Positions 10,452-18,930 of a DNA stretch of 64,000 bases are shown one piece after another; positions within the stretch are counted from its first letter, which is position 1, and each line of letters begins with the position of its first letter. The translations under genes and the position numbers were made by a program. Below the pieces are notes generated by a model. The model had not been told where the DNA came from. It saw nothing but the letters and a program-made list of their open reading frames with translations, and ran no database searches. This DNA is from Candidatus Didemnitutus mandela. Lineage in GTDB: Bacteria > Verrucomicrobiota > Verrucomicrobiia > Opitutales > Opitutaceae. The stretch covers positions 186,001 to 250,000 of the forward strand of contig NJAL01000003.1 in assembly GCA_002591725.1 (NCBI GenBank), written 5' to 3'.

Positions 10452-11350
10452 ATGGCTAGAGCTTATTACGACAAGGATGCAGGTCTTTAACCCAAGAGGA
10501 AATCCGCCGCCAAAGGCGAAGAAGTCTGGTCTCAACGTTGGCACTACCGCCGAGATTCCGGCTTTTGGCCGGCGTCATCATTTACCCTCGTCCTGGATCA
10601 GGCCCAGGCAAAGCTCTATTGTTAGGAGATCGCTCCGGGCCTCACCAGGGCAAGATGTTGATGTTCGCTTACGGCTTCAACATCCGCTTCGGTGGCATCG
10701 TATTGTCCAAGAATGTTGATGTTACGATGATCGTCTCGAAAGCTCCTGGCAATCGCGTGCGAGAAGATTTCCAGGAAGGCAGCCGCGTTTTTGGTTTTGG
10801 TCGCGGTTTATCAGGATACGATGGACACTGCCAAAGATGCTCGCGTTTTCCTACGGCCGTGGAATTGATTGCATTTGCGTCGGCGCCTTCGAAACGACTT
10901 TCAAGGAAGAGACAGTGAACGATCTTTTAGGCGAGTAAGTCGTATTGTCTGGTGGAACCGCCGAGCTGGTTAAAGCTGGGTCAAGGCGCTGTTTAATGTT
11001 GCTTATCAGCCAGAAATCTCTTATCCTAAGTGCCTGCACGAACTAAGCTCATCGTCGATCTAATGTATTGTGGCGGCATAAACTACATGCGCTACTTGAT
11101 CTCCGATACTGCGACGTGAGGCGGCTACGTGTCCGGTCCGCGCATTATCACCAAACAGGCCCAAGATGGGGCAGGGGCGGTCTTGAATGACGTCTTGGCC
11201 GGCAAGTTTTCCAAGCGCTTCACCGAAAAGAATAATAAGCCATGGTCCCAAGAAAACATGACCAAGTTCCGCTATGGGGAACACGATTAGGAACCCGAAG
11301 TTGTCTGCGCCAAAACTCTATGGCATGATGTCATTCCTGAATCTTATTAT
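10452..11350 (+). pseudogene. ilvC: Ketol-acid reductoisomerase remnant
   Basis: IlvC uses NADPH to isomerise and reduce acetolactate. The ATG at 10452 starts [12 protein letters not shown] followed by an immediate TAA. The nucleotide-binding N-terminal part is shortened. From 10650, [28 protein letters not shown], then [15 protein letters not shown] match the APKGPGHxVRxxF block. Downstream in other frames are [32 protein letters not shown] (typically AGYQPEIAYFECLHE), then remains of GGINYMRYSISDTAEYGGY and SGPRIIT near 11080-11150. At least six frame changes or stops interrupt the gene. Confidence 0.9.
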
Positions 11351-11439
11351 TTAGCAAATAATCTTTGGCTTTACCGGGCTGCGCCAGTTACCAGACCAAT
11401 TTCTCTCTAAAATAAGTTCGAGCTACGTCGATATATCTG

Positions 11440-11960
11440 GCATTAGCTTATGCGGCGGCGAGCAAGCCCCCCTGGCGCTTCGGATTACTGCGGCTGATAG
11501 ACAAGCCCGCGACAGCTGGCGCAACTGGGGGTGAACGTAATTGAGGCCTGTTTCCCAACCGTGCTACTCGATAGCATTGTAACTGCATTGAGCGGCGTGA
11601 AGCTGAAGCTACCTGTACATTCATACCTTCCTTCAATAAAGCGATTGTTCACCTGAAGCACAAGCTCTGTCTGGTACGCGCAGCGGAGACGGTCTCCTTT
11701 ACCAAGTCGCTTTTCGACGACATGAGTTTTCCCCGACGAGGACGTCGGTCGGAGCGATCCGGAGTTTCCGAAGCTGCTACCAAGGCTGGTGCGACGATGC
11801 TGAACATTTCCGACACCGTTGGTTACACGCTTCCGGACGAATATGGTGCGCTCATTGCCGGTATCATCACAAAAACGCCTAGCGCGGAGGATTAGATCTT
11901 CTGTGCACTGCTCGACCTTTGGCCACGTGGTCGCTAATTCGATCAGCTAGCGTGGCGCCA
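11440..11960 (+). pseudogene. leuA: 2-isopropylmalate synthase N-terminal remnant, joined to cimA
   Basis: LeuA condenses acetyl-CoA with 2-oxoisovalerate to start leucine synthesis. The remnant reads GGEQAPLALRI near 11455 (from the DGEQ motif), NVIEACFPTVLLDSIVTALSGVK near 11530 (typically DVIEAGFP), and LKHKLCLVRAAETVSF near 11655. From 11770 one frame gives GATMLNISDTVGYTLPDEYGALIAGIITKTPSAED, with the IPDTVGYT signature of LeuA rather than citramalate synthase, which has LCDTNGG. It runs on to IFCAHCSTFGHVVANSI near 11900, which corresponds to the HNDLGLAVANS block. After that point the homology changes to citramalate synthase. Confidence 0.7.
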
Positions 11961-12755
11961 GGCTGAGTGCACGATCAATAGCTACGACGAACGCTGTGGA
12001 AACACAAACCTCTGGATCAATCATGCCTAATTTCGAATTGATCCTAAAAGTGTGGGCGCTTCCAACCGGGCACCTTGCCTTGCTGCATTAAGAAAGAAGG
12101 TGGTGAGCTTCAAGTTGAATGACCAGGCGGTCTGCGCTGGTTCCAGCAATGCAGCGCCTGGATGCCTACCAGCATATTTTCTCCAAAGGCGAGCGAGTTT
12201 GGCTTGTACAACTTAGATACGGAGGGGCCCGAAGGTGCTCGAAGCCATCAAGACGCTCGAATATGAGAGGTTTTGGGAAGCGGCCGAGACGAGCGTAGGG
12301 CTCATCTCTCGCCGGCTAGCGAAAAATTATCAGCCGCTCTTCAAGCTGTTTTATTACGGGATATGGTGACCCACTGCGGGAACCGATAGGCGGTGGATTG
12401 GACCAGCAAATTCGATATCTGATGTCTATCAGATGGACACTTGCTTCTAGGATAATGGTTTGTGAGCGCTTTCGACAAGGCCTTGCACAAAGTGCTCTTT
12501 CCGCTTTCTTCGTAAGCTGCCAAGATCTAGCTAGCATACCGCAAAGTGCGCATTCTGAACAGTGACTCCAGTGCTGCTGCCGTCATGCGTGTGCTAAGCC
12601 TGCTAATTGACTAGCGTGATGGCGAGCGGTGCTGGAACACGGTAGGCGATGGCACAAACATCCTCGATGCTACTCGGCTTGCGCTGACCGATGGCTATGA
12701 ATTTGCCCTAACACCGGCTTTTCTTGTCGCGCCGAAGATTGAGGCTATCGTCTGA
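11960..12755 (+). pseudogene. cimA: Citramalate synthase C-terminal remnant
   Basis: CimA makes citramalate from pyruvate and acetyl-CoA for isoleucine synthesis. The block AECTINSYDERCGNTNL (near 11965) resembles the GTINGYGERCGNANL signature of CimA. MPNFELILKVWALPTGHLALL (near 12023) follows as in that family. LEAIKTLEYERF with AAETSVGLISRRL (near 12237) matches the KxLExxGYQFExAExSFELLxRR block. FDKALHKVLFPLSS, YRKVRILNSDSSSAAVMRVL, RDGERCWNTVGDGTNILDATRLALTDGYEFAL (12470-12715) match the C-terminal regulatory domain. Frameshifts and stops separate them. No CimA N-terminal half was seen upstream, where LeuA sequence sits instead. Confidence 0.75.
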
Positions 12756-12781
12756 TTTTCTTTCAATCTCCTTTTTTCTCA

Positions 12782-13740
12782 ATGAGTGCCAAAATTTTCT
12801 GCTTCTGGATAGCGGCATTGGTCCCGAAGTTATTAACGAAGCGTGATTGGTCCTTGACGCTGTCGCGCTCAAACATGGCTACAAATTTGAATACATAGAA
12901 CAATTAAGATGGTTGTTCGACGAAAAATTGGCACAGCGACCCCGACCCCGGTGTCGTCTATATCTCGAAGTTGGGCGACTTGCAGGCGAATGTCCGTTCA
13001 GAGCAAAGCTTGCTGGCGATCTGCCAGGGGGCTCGGTTTCTGTACCAGCTTGTGCTCCGTGCACAGCAATGCTGCCGCTGACTGTCCTGTCGTCGCTCAA
13101 GCCCGAGTGTGCGGCGAACGTGGACCTCGTTTTCTATTTGCAAGCTAATCTGTGGTCTTTATCTCGGTAAGTCCAAGGGGATGTGCGCAGACGCTACAAG
13201 GCAAGCGTGCAGTCGACCCGCTGGTCTACACGGAGAAGAAAATCTGCTGCATTGTGAGGCTTGCGTTTAAGGTTGCGCACAACCAGTCGAAAGCTCGTTA
13301 CCTCCATCTACATCTACAAGGCCACAACGTACTCGAGTCATCGCGCTTTTGGCGCAAGATTACAATCAAGGTGGAAAAAGAAGTTTCCCGATGTGAAACT
13401 CGAGCGCCAACTTGTTGATTCCATGGCATTCCATGGCGACTTCTTCTCATTACACACGCTAAGCAGTTCGACGTCGTCGTGGTCGAGGGCATGTTTGGCG
13501 ACATCCTGGCCGGCGAGGCCGCAGCGATGCTGCTACGTCACTCGCTCGGCTTTGAGAAAAAAACAAAAGCCGTTTCTGTCGAAACGGCCGTAACCCTTGT
13601 TATCGAGGACGGGCATCTCAGCGCTGACTTGGGGGCGACGAAACCGCTCAGCGTTTCGCCAATGGGCACGGTTGTGCACGCGAGCGTCTCAGCGTCGCCT
13701 AAACTGCGGACAAAAAATCTGTCAGGTAAACCGTCATGAG
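12782..13740 (+). pseudogene. leuB: 3-isopropylmalate dehydrogenase remnant with internal deletion
   Basis: LeuB oxidatively decarboxylates 3-isopropylmalate in leucine synthesis. From the ATG at 12782: SGIGPEVINEA, a stop, then LVLDAVALKHGYKFEY, equivalent to GDGIGPEIVAEAVKVLEAVAAKHG. Then VRSEQSLLAICQGARFLYQL (typically LRPEQGLLxLRKxLGLFANLRP) near 12990, SSLKPECAANVDLVF near 13095, YLGKSKGMCADATR near 13160, TYSSHRAFGARLQSRWKKKFPDVKLERQLVDSMA near 13330, and GMFGDILAGEAAAMLLRHSLGFEKK near 13490. In the last block FGDILxDEA is joined directly to SAAMLLRHSLG; the roughly 48 residues normally between them are gone in frame. The C-terminal DGHLSADLG block ends the remnant. Confidence 0.9.
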
Positions 13741-14229
13741 CTAAAATACCAATCACCCATCTTTGGAGAAGGTGCGGGTGCGGTCCCGCGGAGCAAATAA
13801 ATCCTAGTAATCATTAATCATATTTGTGGAACAACAATGGCACATAATATCTGCATTATACTGATTACACTAATAAGTATTCTATATTCTACGGTGTTGA
13901 CGAAAACACGCGGACGATAATTGCTTCGGAGCGAAATGTGCTGAAAATGTGTGCGCCCGGTGCGACGAGATCCAGAACATAGGCGTTAAGCCTGTCGTAA
14001 TTTTTCGGATGCGCCATAGCCTGGTTTTCCGACTGAGCGTCTCGTTCGCAGTGTTTAAATGAAAGTTTCTCCCTTTTCCCTTCCCTCCGTATTTGCCGAA
14101 AATCGGCAAGCAGTCGTGCGGTGGTCTGTCATGGCTTTCCCGTTTCCGACTTGGGGTTCCGTCGAGTTTGGCGACGAGATAACCTCTTCCCCGAATCGGT
14201 GAGAAACGTTTCGTTGGCGCATCAAATAT
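13741..14229. other. Short eroded stretch between leuB and ilvE remnants
   Basis: No family was recognised. A minus-strand open frame at 13882-14232 (116 residues) could be a further decayed gene or the shifted C-terminal half of the ilvE remnant, but none of its three frames gave the expected aminotransferase C-terminal motifs. Confidence 0.35.
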
Positions 14230-14560
14230 CATAGCACGTAGGGTTGTTTTCGTGCAGCATAAATTCCTTATGCTTTACGGGGAAGAAGGAGTGATTGTTT
14301 TGCGGTGATTGATGTTGTAGATGTTGTTTTGCCGCGCACTCGGCGACGAAGCCCTGGTCGTTGAGCATTATTGGCTCGAGCGCACTAGCCTTGGCGGGCT
14401 TTCGTGTTTGCCGAAGATTTTGTTTAGGTAGTTTAGCGGCTTGATTGTGATCAGCAACGTAGATAGGTTGGCAGGGTGAATTGGAGTGGATATAATGGCA
14501 AGGGCGAAGTCATTTTTCGCGCGAGTGGCGACGACCTGGATATCGGATGCAATGGTCGGT
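14230..14560 (-). pseudogene. ilvE: Branched-chain aminotransferase remnant
   Basis: IlvE is the PLP enzyme performing the last transamination of valine, isoleucine and leucine synthesis. Down the minus strand from 14555: IQVVATRAKNDFAL, then IKPLNYLNKIFGK (typically IKSLNYLNNILAK, the fold-type IV signature), and after a frameshift LNDQGFVAECAAKQH (typically MLNDQGFVAECTGDNIF). Only the middle of the enzyme is readable. It is convergent with the ilv/leu remnant operon, so the final pathway step encoded here is lost as well. Confidence 0.72.
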
Positions 14561-15035
14561 AAGTTTTTTATCTTTATATACTTCTAAAAAACATCTCTGC
14601 TAACTGCGCTTGGGAGAACGTATGTTGAGAAGTACGGCCTTAGCGGAATTCTTAAGTTGCTACAGATGCTCTTACCAACCAGAAGATGTTGCCCGCATAA
14701 GCCCGCATAAAGGTCATAAAGGCAGATGCTCCCAAAAGCGCCGTCCCGGTAAAGGACAAAGCGAGTAAATCTGAAATTCTGTCGATCAACGAACTTACCA
14801 TTGAGGTAAAGAGGGAGGTAAAGAGGTGAATTTTTATTTCCAACGACACTTCAGCTGTGGCGCTGTTCCCAAGAATGCAAGAATGGAATTCCGCGTCGCG
14901 CGCTTCGGACAGGGGGGGCAGGTGCCCGGCGATCCGACTCAGATTTTCTCTCGCTGGTAACCGTTCCGAGGTATAAGCTTCCTTCGTGAAGGCACCAGGA
15001 CAATGTGGGAAGATAAAATACCTTAGCTTCGATGC
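14561..15035. other. Eroded region with short tandem duplications
   Basis: No recognisable gene. A 10-base unit GCCCGCATAA occurs twice in tandem at 14691-14710, and GAGGTAAAGAG recurs with a one-base spacer near 14803-14826. A minus-strand open frame (14652-15044) has two hydrophobic patches but no known motif and runs into the tRNA gene. Confidence 0.45.
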
Positions 15036-15111
15036 TGGAGCCAACAGCCGGACTTGAACCGGCGACCCACGCTTTACGAAAGCGTTGCTCTACCAGCTGA
15101 GCTATGTTGGC
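15036..15111 (-). tRNA. tRNA-Thr (anticodon CGU)
   Basis: Read on the minus strand, this 76-base gene folds as a full cloverleaf. The acceptor stem GCCAACA pairs with TGTTGGC. The D arm is GCTC-AGCTGGTA-GAGC. The anticodon arm is ACGCT-TTCGTAA-AGCGT, with CGT at positions 34-36 decoding ACG threonine codons. The T arm is GCCGG-TTCAAGT-CCGGC. The 3' CCA is encoded (15036-15038). All stems are perfectly paired, so the gene looks functional. It lies 80 bp downstream of the LON-domain gene on the same strand and could be cotranscribed with it. Confidence 0.95.
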
Positions 15112-15190
15112 GAAAGCGAGCTGTAGCATTGGCGATTTTGTGCCGCGCGTACCGCGCGAGGCAAGCCTCTTTTTGGAAGATAAGGGGGGG

Positions 15191-15874
15191 TCAATTATCC
15201 TGGATATGATTGTCCCTCAAATGGCCTTGGAGCTTCCGTTGCAAACGTTGGGCGGTGATTTCCGAGTTCAAGTGTTTGGAAAATAGCATCATGCGCCGAC
15301 GAGTATCTAGTTCCTCCAGGAGCTTTTGTTTGATACAATTATTATTGCACAAATTGAAAGCTGCCAAGTCTGCGAAAGTATCAGGGTCGTCAATGGTCTC
15401 GAGAAACTGGGTCATGCCCTTCGGAACAGCCACGCCCAAGCGTTGGCGGATATCTAGCAGGTGCATGATGTTGGCGCGCAGAAATTCCAGTTCTCCGGAG
15501 GCGGCTGTATTCGCCGTCGCTAGGGGGCGGATGGAAACGGTGCGGTAAGGCTCTTCGCAGACGATGTCGATAATTTCGACCCGGCAGAGACCTTGAAGTA
15601 AAAGATGCGAGGTGGCATCGTTTTTTTCTTGCGAGGCGCGTACAATACCGATCGTTGCGATGTAACTGAGGGGTTCGAACGTGGCGGTATTGGACGGAGT
15701 GGGATCCATGCGGGCGACGGCAAAGAGCCGGTCGTATAGCAGCACATCTTCGAGCATTTGACGGTAACGCGTCTCAAAAATATGCAGAGGAAGCAATGCT
15801 TGTGGGAAAAAAACGGTACTTGGCAGGGTCATGACTGGCGCTGACTTGGGAAGCCAAAGAGTTTCCATTTCCAT
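15191..15874 (-). CDS. LON substrate-binding (N-terminal) domain protein
   Basis: This is a stand-alone protein made of the LON N-terminal domain only, without AAA+ or protease domains. It probably binds substrate proteins, but its role is not established in this group. The fold signature is near the N-terminus: PVMTLPSTVFFPQALLPLHIFETRYRQML, typical of the family's fFPgxxLPLhIFEpRYrqm. GLCRVEI near 105 and a C-terminal helical part follow. About 227 residues from the ATG at 15874. A longer frame from a TTG at 15916 exists, but the extra residues do not resemble the family. No clear Shine-Dalgarno was seen. It follows the lipoprotein gene on the same strand and precedes the tRNA-Thr gene. Confidence 0.85.
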   Translation of the reverse strand: MEMETLWLPKSAPVMTLPSTVFFPQALLPLHIFETRYRQMLEDVLLYDRLFAVARMDPTPSNTATFEPLSYIATIGIVRASQEKNDATSHLLLQGLCRVEIIDIVCEEPYRTVSIRPLATANTAASGELEFLRANIMHLLDIRQRLGVAVPKGMTQFLETIDDPDTFADLAAFNLCNNNCIKQKLLEELDTRRRMMLFSKHLNSEITAQRLQRKLQGHLRDNHIQDN

Positions 15875-15923
15875 GGTGAGAGTGATGGTGGATTGACTAA
15901 GCAAAATCCGTTGCAATTACCAG

Positions 15924-16382
15924 CTAGCGTTGATATTGATCAATAGAGCATACATGGCCATCCACAAATGTTATACGGATGTTGTCCTTCTCGTTGGCGT
16001 GGCGAATATCCGTTGTGACCCAATGGTGAAGGATAGGGTAGCAATACGGAACGAACTCAGCTCTCCGATGCCAATCCACCCACGTTTCGTTTTCGTATTG
16101 TGGCCGATAAACTTTATAACACCAAGTCGTCTTGGTACCTTTGGTGTTGGTGTGTGTTTTTTTTTCGTTCGGTTCGCCGAGGGCGATGTAAACCAAGTCT
16201 TCTGTATCGCCCAAGCGAACGATGCCTTCCTGAAGGCGCTCGCGGGTTTGTGGTTCGAGGAAATTATAGATGGCAATTTTTTTCTTGGCTCGTGTATCGA
16301 AGGTATCGAAGGAAGTACAGGCGCTCAACAGCCCGCAGCCGAGGAGTATGAGGATGTTAAGGAGGAAACGCGAAATGGGCAT
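15924..16382 (-). CDS. Small lipoprotein, SmpA/OmlA-like
   Basis: From the ATG at 16382 the product (about 152 residues) begins MPISRFLLNILILLGCG and has a lipobox LLSAC, with the acylated cysteine at about residue 22, so a lipid-anchored envelope protein is predicted. The body contains RLQEGIVRLGDTEDLVYIALGEPNEK, which resembles the start of outer-membrane assembly lipoproteins (SmpA/BamE type: G.t..qv...lG.P). This likeness is weak, and the protein could equally be a verrucomicrobial lipoprotein of unknown role. It shares the strand with the LON-domain gene and is divergent from dnaK with a 180-bp promoter region between. Confidence 0.7.
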   Translation of the reverse strand: MPISRFLLNILILLGCGLLSACTSFDTFDTRAKKKIAIYNFLEPQTRERLQEGIVRLGDTEDLVYIALGEPNEKKTHTNTKGTKTTWCYKVYRPQYENETWVDWHRRAEFVPYCYPILHHWVTTDIRHANEKDNIRITFVDGHVCSIDQYQR

Positions 16383-16492
16383 GGAAATTGAGACTGAAAA
16401 AACGAAGAACTGTGCCAAAATTGTGTCAGTTTTTTTTAAAGCGCGTCAAGTTGTCGCAGTTTTTTGCTAAATACGTTTCTGGGTAAATATTT

Positions 16493-16517
16493 TAAAACAT
16501 TCCATAATAATGTTTTA
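16493..16517 (+). promoter_or_regulatory. Inverted repeat upstream of dnaK
   Basis: TAAAACATT (16493-16501) and AATGTTTTA (16509-16517) are exact inverted repeats around seven bases, 46-70 bp before the dnaK start. This does not match the CIRCE element (TTAGCACTC-N9-GAGTGCTAA) bound by HrcA. It could be an operator for a different heat-shock regulator, or a chance A/T-rich palindrome. Confidence 0.45.
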
Positions 16518-16562
16518 TGTTAAAACTTCGCGAAGGCACAAATTTTGCTAGAATAATAACAT

Positions 16563-18494
16563 ATGAGTAGAGTTTTGGGTATCGATCTTGGCACTACAAA
16601 TTCGTGCATGTCTGTTATGGAGGGCGGTGAACCTGTTGTAATCCCGAACGCGGAGGGAGCACGTACAACGCCGTCCGTAATTGCTTTCACTAAAACTGGC
16701 GAACGCGTAGTTGGGCAAGCCGCCAAACGGCAGGCGGTTACCAACCCAAAAAACACAGTTTTCTCAGCCAAGCGCCTTATAGGCTGCAAATTTTTCGAAA
16801 TCTGCGAAGAGGCAAAAAATTTCCCTTTTAAAGTAGTCGAGGGGAAAAACGGCGATGCATACATCGAGGTGCAAGTTGGCGACAAGAGGGAGATTTTTGC
16901 GACACAACAGATCTCGGCATTCGTTCTCGGTAAGCTGAAAGCTGACGCAGAAGCCTATCTTGGCGAAAAAATCACGCAGGCCGTTATTACCGTTCCTGCC
17001 TATTTTAACGACGCCCAACGCCAGGCAACGAAAGATGCTGGCAAGATCGCGGGTCTTGAAGTTCTCCGCATTATTAATGAGCCGACGGCGGCTTCCCTCG
17101 CCTATGGTCTCGACAAGAAAAAAGACGAAAAGATTGCGGTGTTCGACTTGGGCGGCGGCACGTTTGACGTGTCGATCCTCGAGATCGGCGATGGCGTTTT
17201 CGAGGTCAAAGCTACAAACGGCGATACCCATTTGGGTGGCGATAACTGGGACGAAGCTATCATTAGCTGGATGGTTGAATCCTTCAAGAAAGAAAACAGC
17301 ATCGATCTTCGCAAGGATCCGATGGCGCTCCAGCGTTTGAAGGAAGAAGCTGAAAAGGCGAAGATAGCCCTCTCGTCTGCGAGTACTTACGATATAAATC
17401 TACCGTTTATCACGGCCGACGCGTCGGGCCCGAAGCATCTTAACAATCAATTGACTCGTGCGAAGATGGAGCAGATTTGCGATAGCCTCTTCGAGCGGTG
17501 TATAGCTCCGTTTAAAAATTGTCTAAAGGACTCCGGAATCACTCCCGACAAAATTGATGAGCTTGTTCTCGTCGGCGGAATGACACGCATGCCGAATGTT
17601 GTTGAAATAGCAAAGACACTCGGTGGTAAGCCGCCGCATCAAGGCGTGAATCCCGACGAGGTCGTCGCTATCGGTGCCGCGATTCAAGGTGGCGTATTGA
17701 AGGGGGAAGTGCGCGAAGTGCTCCTACTCGATGTTACACCCCTTACCCTCGGCATCATGACGGCAGGCGAAGTCGCTACACCGATGATCTCGCGGAACAC
17801 CACGATCCCAACTAAGAAGACACAAGTCTTCTCTACCTACGCGGATAATCAGTCTGGCGTTGAAATTGTCGTCCTTCAGGGCGAGCGTTCAATGGCGCGT
17901 GACAATAAGAATCTTGGCACGTTCAAGCTCGACGGTATTCCGCCGGCGCCGCGCGGCACGCCGCAAATCGAGGTGGTCTTCGATATTGATGCAAATGGCA
18001 TTCTCAATGTCTCGGCCAAGAATCTTGGCACTGGGAAGGAACAGAAAATTACTATCCAAGGCTCTTCTGGCCTGTCGAAAGAAGAGGTTGAGAAGATGAC
18101 CAAGGATGCCGAGCTCAATGCTGCGCAAGACGCAAAGCGCAAGGAACTTATTGAAAGCAAAAACCAACTCGATACGACGATCTATCAACTCGAAAAGAAC
18201 CTTAATGAGTCGGGCAACAAGCTCCCCTCAGATATGAAAGGTAAATTCGAGGGTGTGATTGCCGAAGCAAAGAAAGATCTCGAGAGCAACGACCTGGCGC
18301 GCATGAAGGCGTCTTTGCAAAATCTTCAAAAAATCGGCTCCGAACTTTACCAGGCAGCCCAGGCAGCCCAGGCAGCCCAGGCAGCTGATGGTGTACGACC
18401 GCAGAAGGAGGGAGGGACGCCTCAAGCGGCCCAAAAAACCGATAGCAAAGTCGTTGACGCTGATGTGGAAATTATCGATGAAGGTAAGCAATGA
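16563..18494 (+). CDS. dnaK: Chaperone protein DnaK (Hsp70)
   Basis: DnaK is the ATP-dependent Hsp70 chaperone that binds exposed hydrophobic peptides and works with DnaJ and GrpE in the cytoplasm. The 643-residue product is full length. The ATPase domain has phosphate 1 motif [17 protein letters not shown] at 5-21, phosphate 2 motif [17 protein letters not shown] near 195-211, and the adenosine motif VGGMTRMP near 338-345. The substrate-binding domain follows ([12 protein letters not shown] near 390) and then the helical lid. The C-terminal tail contains a short AAQ repeat from a 9-bp tandem duplication and ends [12 protein letters not shown], close to the usual EEV-like tail. groES and groEL follow on the same strand. 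dnaJ and grpE are not in the window. Confidence 0.98.
   Translation: MSRVLGIDLGTTNSCMSVMEGGEPVVIPNAEGARTTPSVIAFTKTGERVVGQAAKRQAVTNPKNTVFSAKRLIGCKFFEICEEAKNFPFKVVEGKNGDAYIEVQVGDKREIFATQQISAFVLGKLKADAEAYLGEKITQAVITVPAYFNDAQRQATKDAGKIAGLEVLRIINEPTAASLAYGLDKKKDEKIAVFDLGGGTFDVSILEIGDGVFEVKATNGDTHLGGDNWDEAIISWMVESFKKENSIDLRKDPMALQRLKEEAEKAKIALSSASTYDINLPFITADASGPKHLNNQLTRAKMEQICDSLFERCIAPFKNCLKDSGITPDKIDELVLVGGMTRMPNVVEIAKTLGGKPPHQGVNPDEVVAIGAAIQGGVLKGEVREVLLLDVTPLTLGIMTAGEVATPMISRNTTIPTKKTQVFSTYADNQSGVEIVVLQGERSMARDNKNLGTFKLDGIPPAPRGTPQIEVVFDIDANGILNVSAKNLGTGKEQKITIQGSSGLSKEEVEKMTKDAELNAAQDAKRKELIESKNQLDTTIYQLEKNLNESGNKLPSDMKGKFEGVIAEAKKDLESNDLARMKASLQNLQKIGSELYQAAQAAQAAQAADGVRPQKEGGTPQAAQKTDSKVVDADVEIIDEGKQ
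18351..18386 (+). repeat. 9-bp tandem repeat inside dnaK
   Basis: The unit CAGGCAGCC occurs three times exactly and a fourth time with one change, encoding repeated Gln-Ala-Ala in the disordered tail of DnaK. The repeats keep the frame. The tail is tolerant to such slippage. Confidence 0.9.
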
Positions 18495-18586
18495 TAAGTT
18501 TTGGCGAAATCGACTTTTATGGTCTGGCTCTCTTTTTAATCCACTAACTAAATCCTAAACCCATACAAACGCTAAACTAAACCAAC

Positions 18587-18898
18587 ATGGCTAAAGTGAA
18601 CATCAAACCAATCGGTGATCGTGTGCTGGTGCACCACATCGAAGAAAAAGAACAGGTGCGTGGCGGAATCATAATTCCTGATAGCGCCAAGGAAAAATCA
18701 CAGGAAGCTGAGGTAATCGCCTTGGGCACTGGTAAGAAGGACGAGAACGGCAAGGTTACGTCTTTCGAAGTAAAAGTCGGCGACAAAGTTCTTATTTCTA
18801 AATATGGCGGCACCGAGGTTAAAATCGAAGATGAAAAATATACTCTCGTTCGCGAAGACGACATACTCGGCATAGTTGTCTTAAACACCCAATCCTAA
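18587..18898 (+). CDS. groES: Co-chaperonin GroES
   Basis: GroES forms the seven-subunit lid of the GroEL folding chamber. The product has 103 residues, slightly longer than the usual 95-97. It starts [37 protein letters not shown], with the mobile loop near 18-36 that docks on GroEL, and contains [16 protein letters not shown] near 64-79 and EDDILGIV at the C-terminus. It lies 92 bp after dnaK and 32 bp before groEL. The 92-bp gap is A/C-rich and contains no CIRCE element that I can see. Confidence 0.97.
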   Translation: MAKVNIKPIGDRVLVHHIEEKEQVRGGIIIPDSAKEKSQEAEVIALGTGKKDENGKVTSFEVKVGDKVLISKYGGTEVKIEDEKYTLVREDDILGIVVLNTQS

Positions 18899-18930
18899 CT
18901 CATAACTTCATTTCATAACTGCAACCTACC

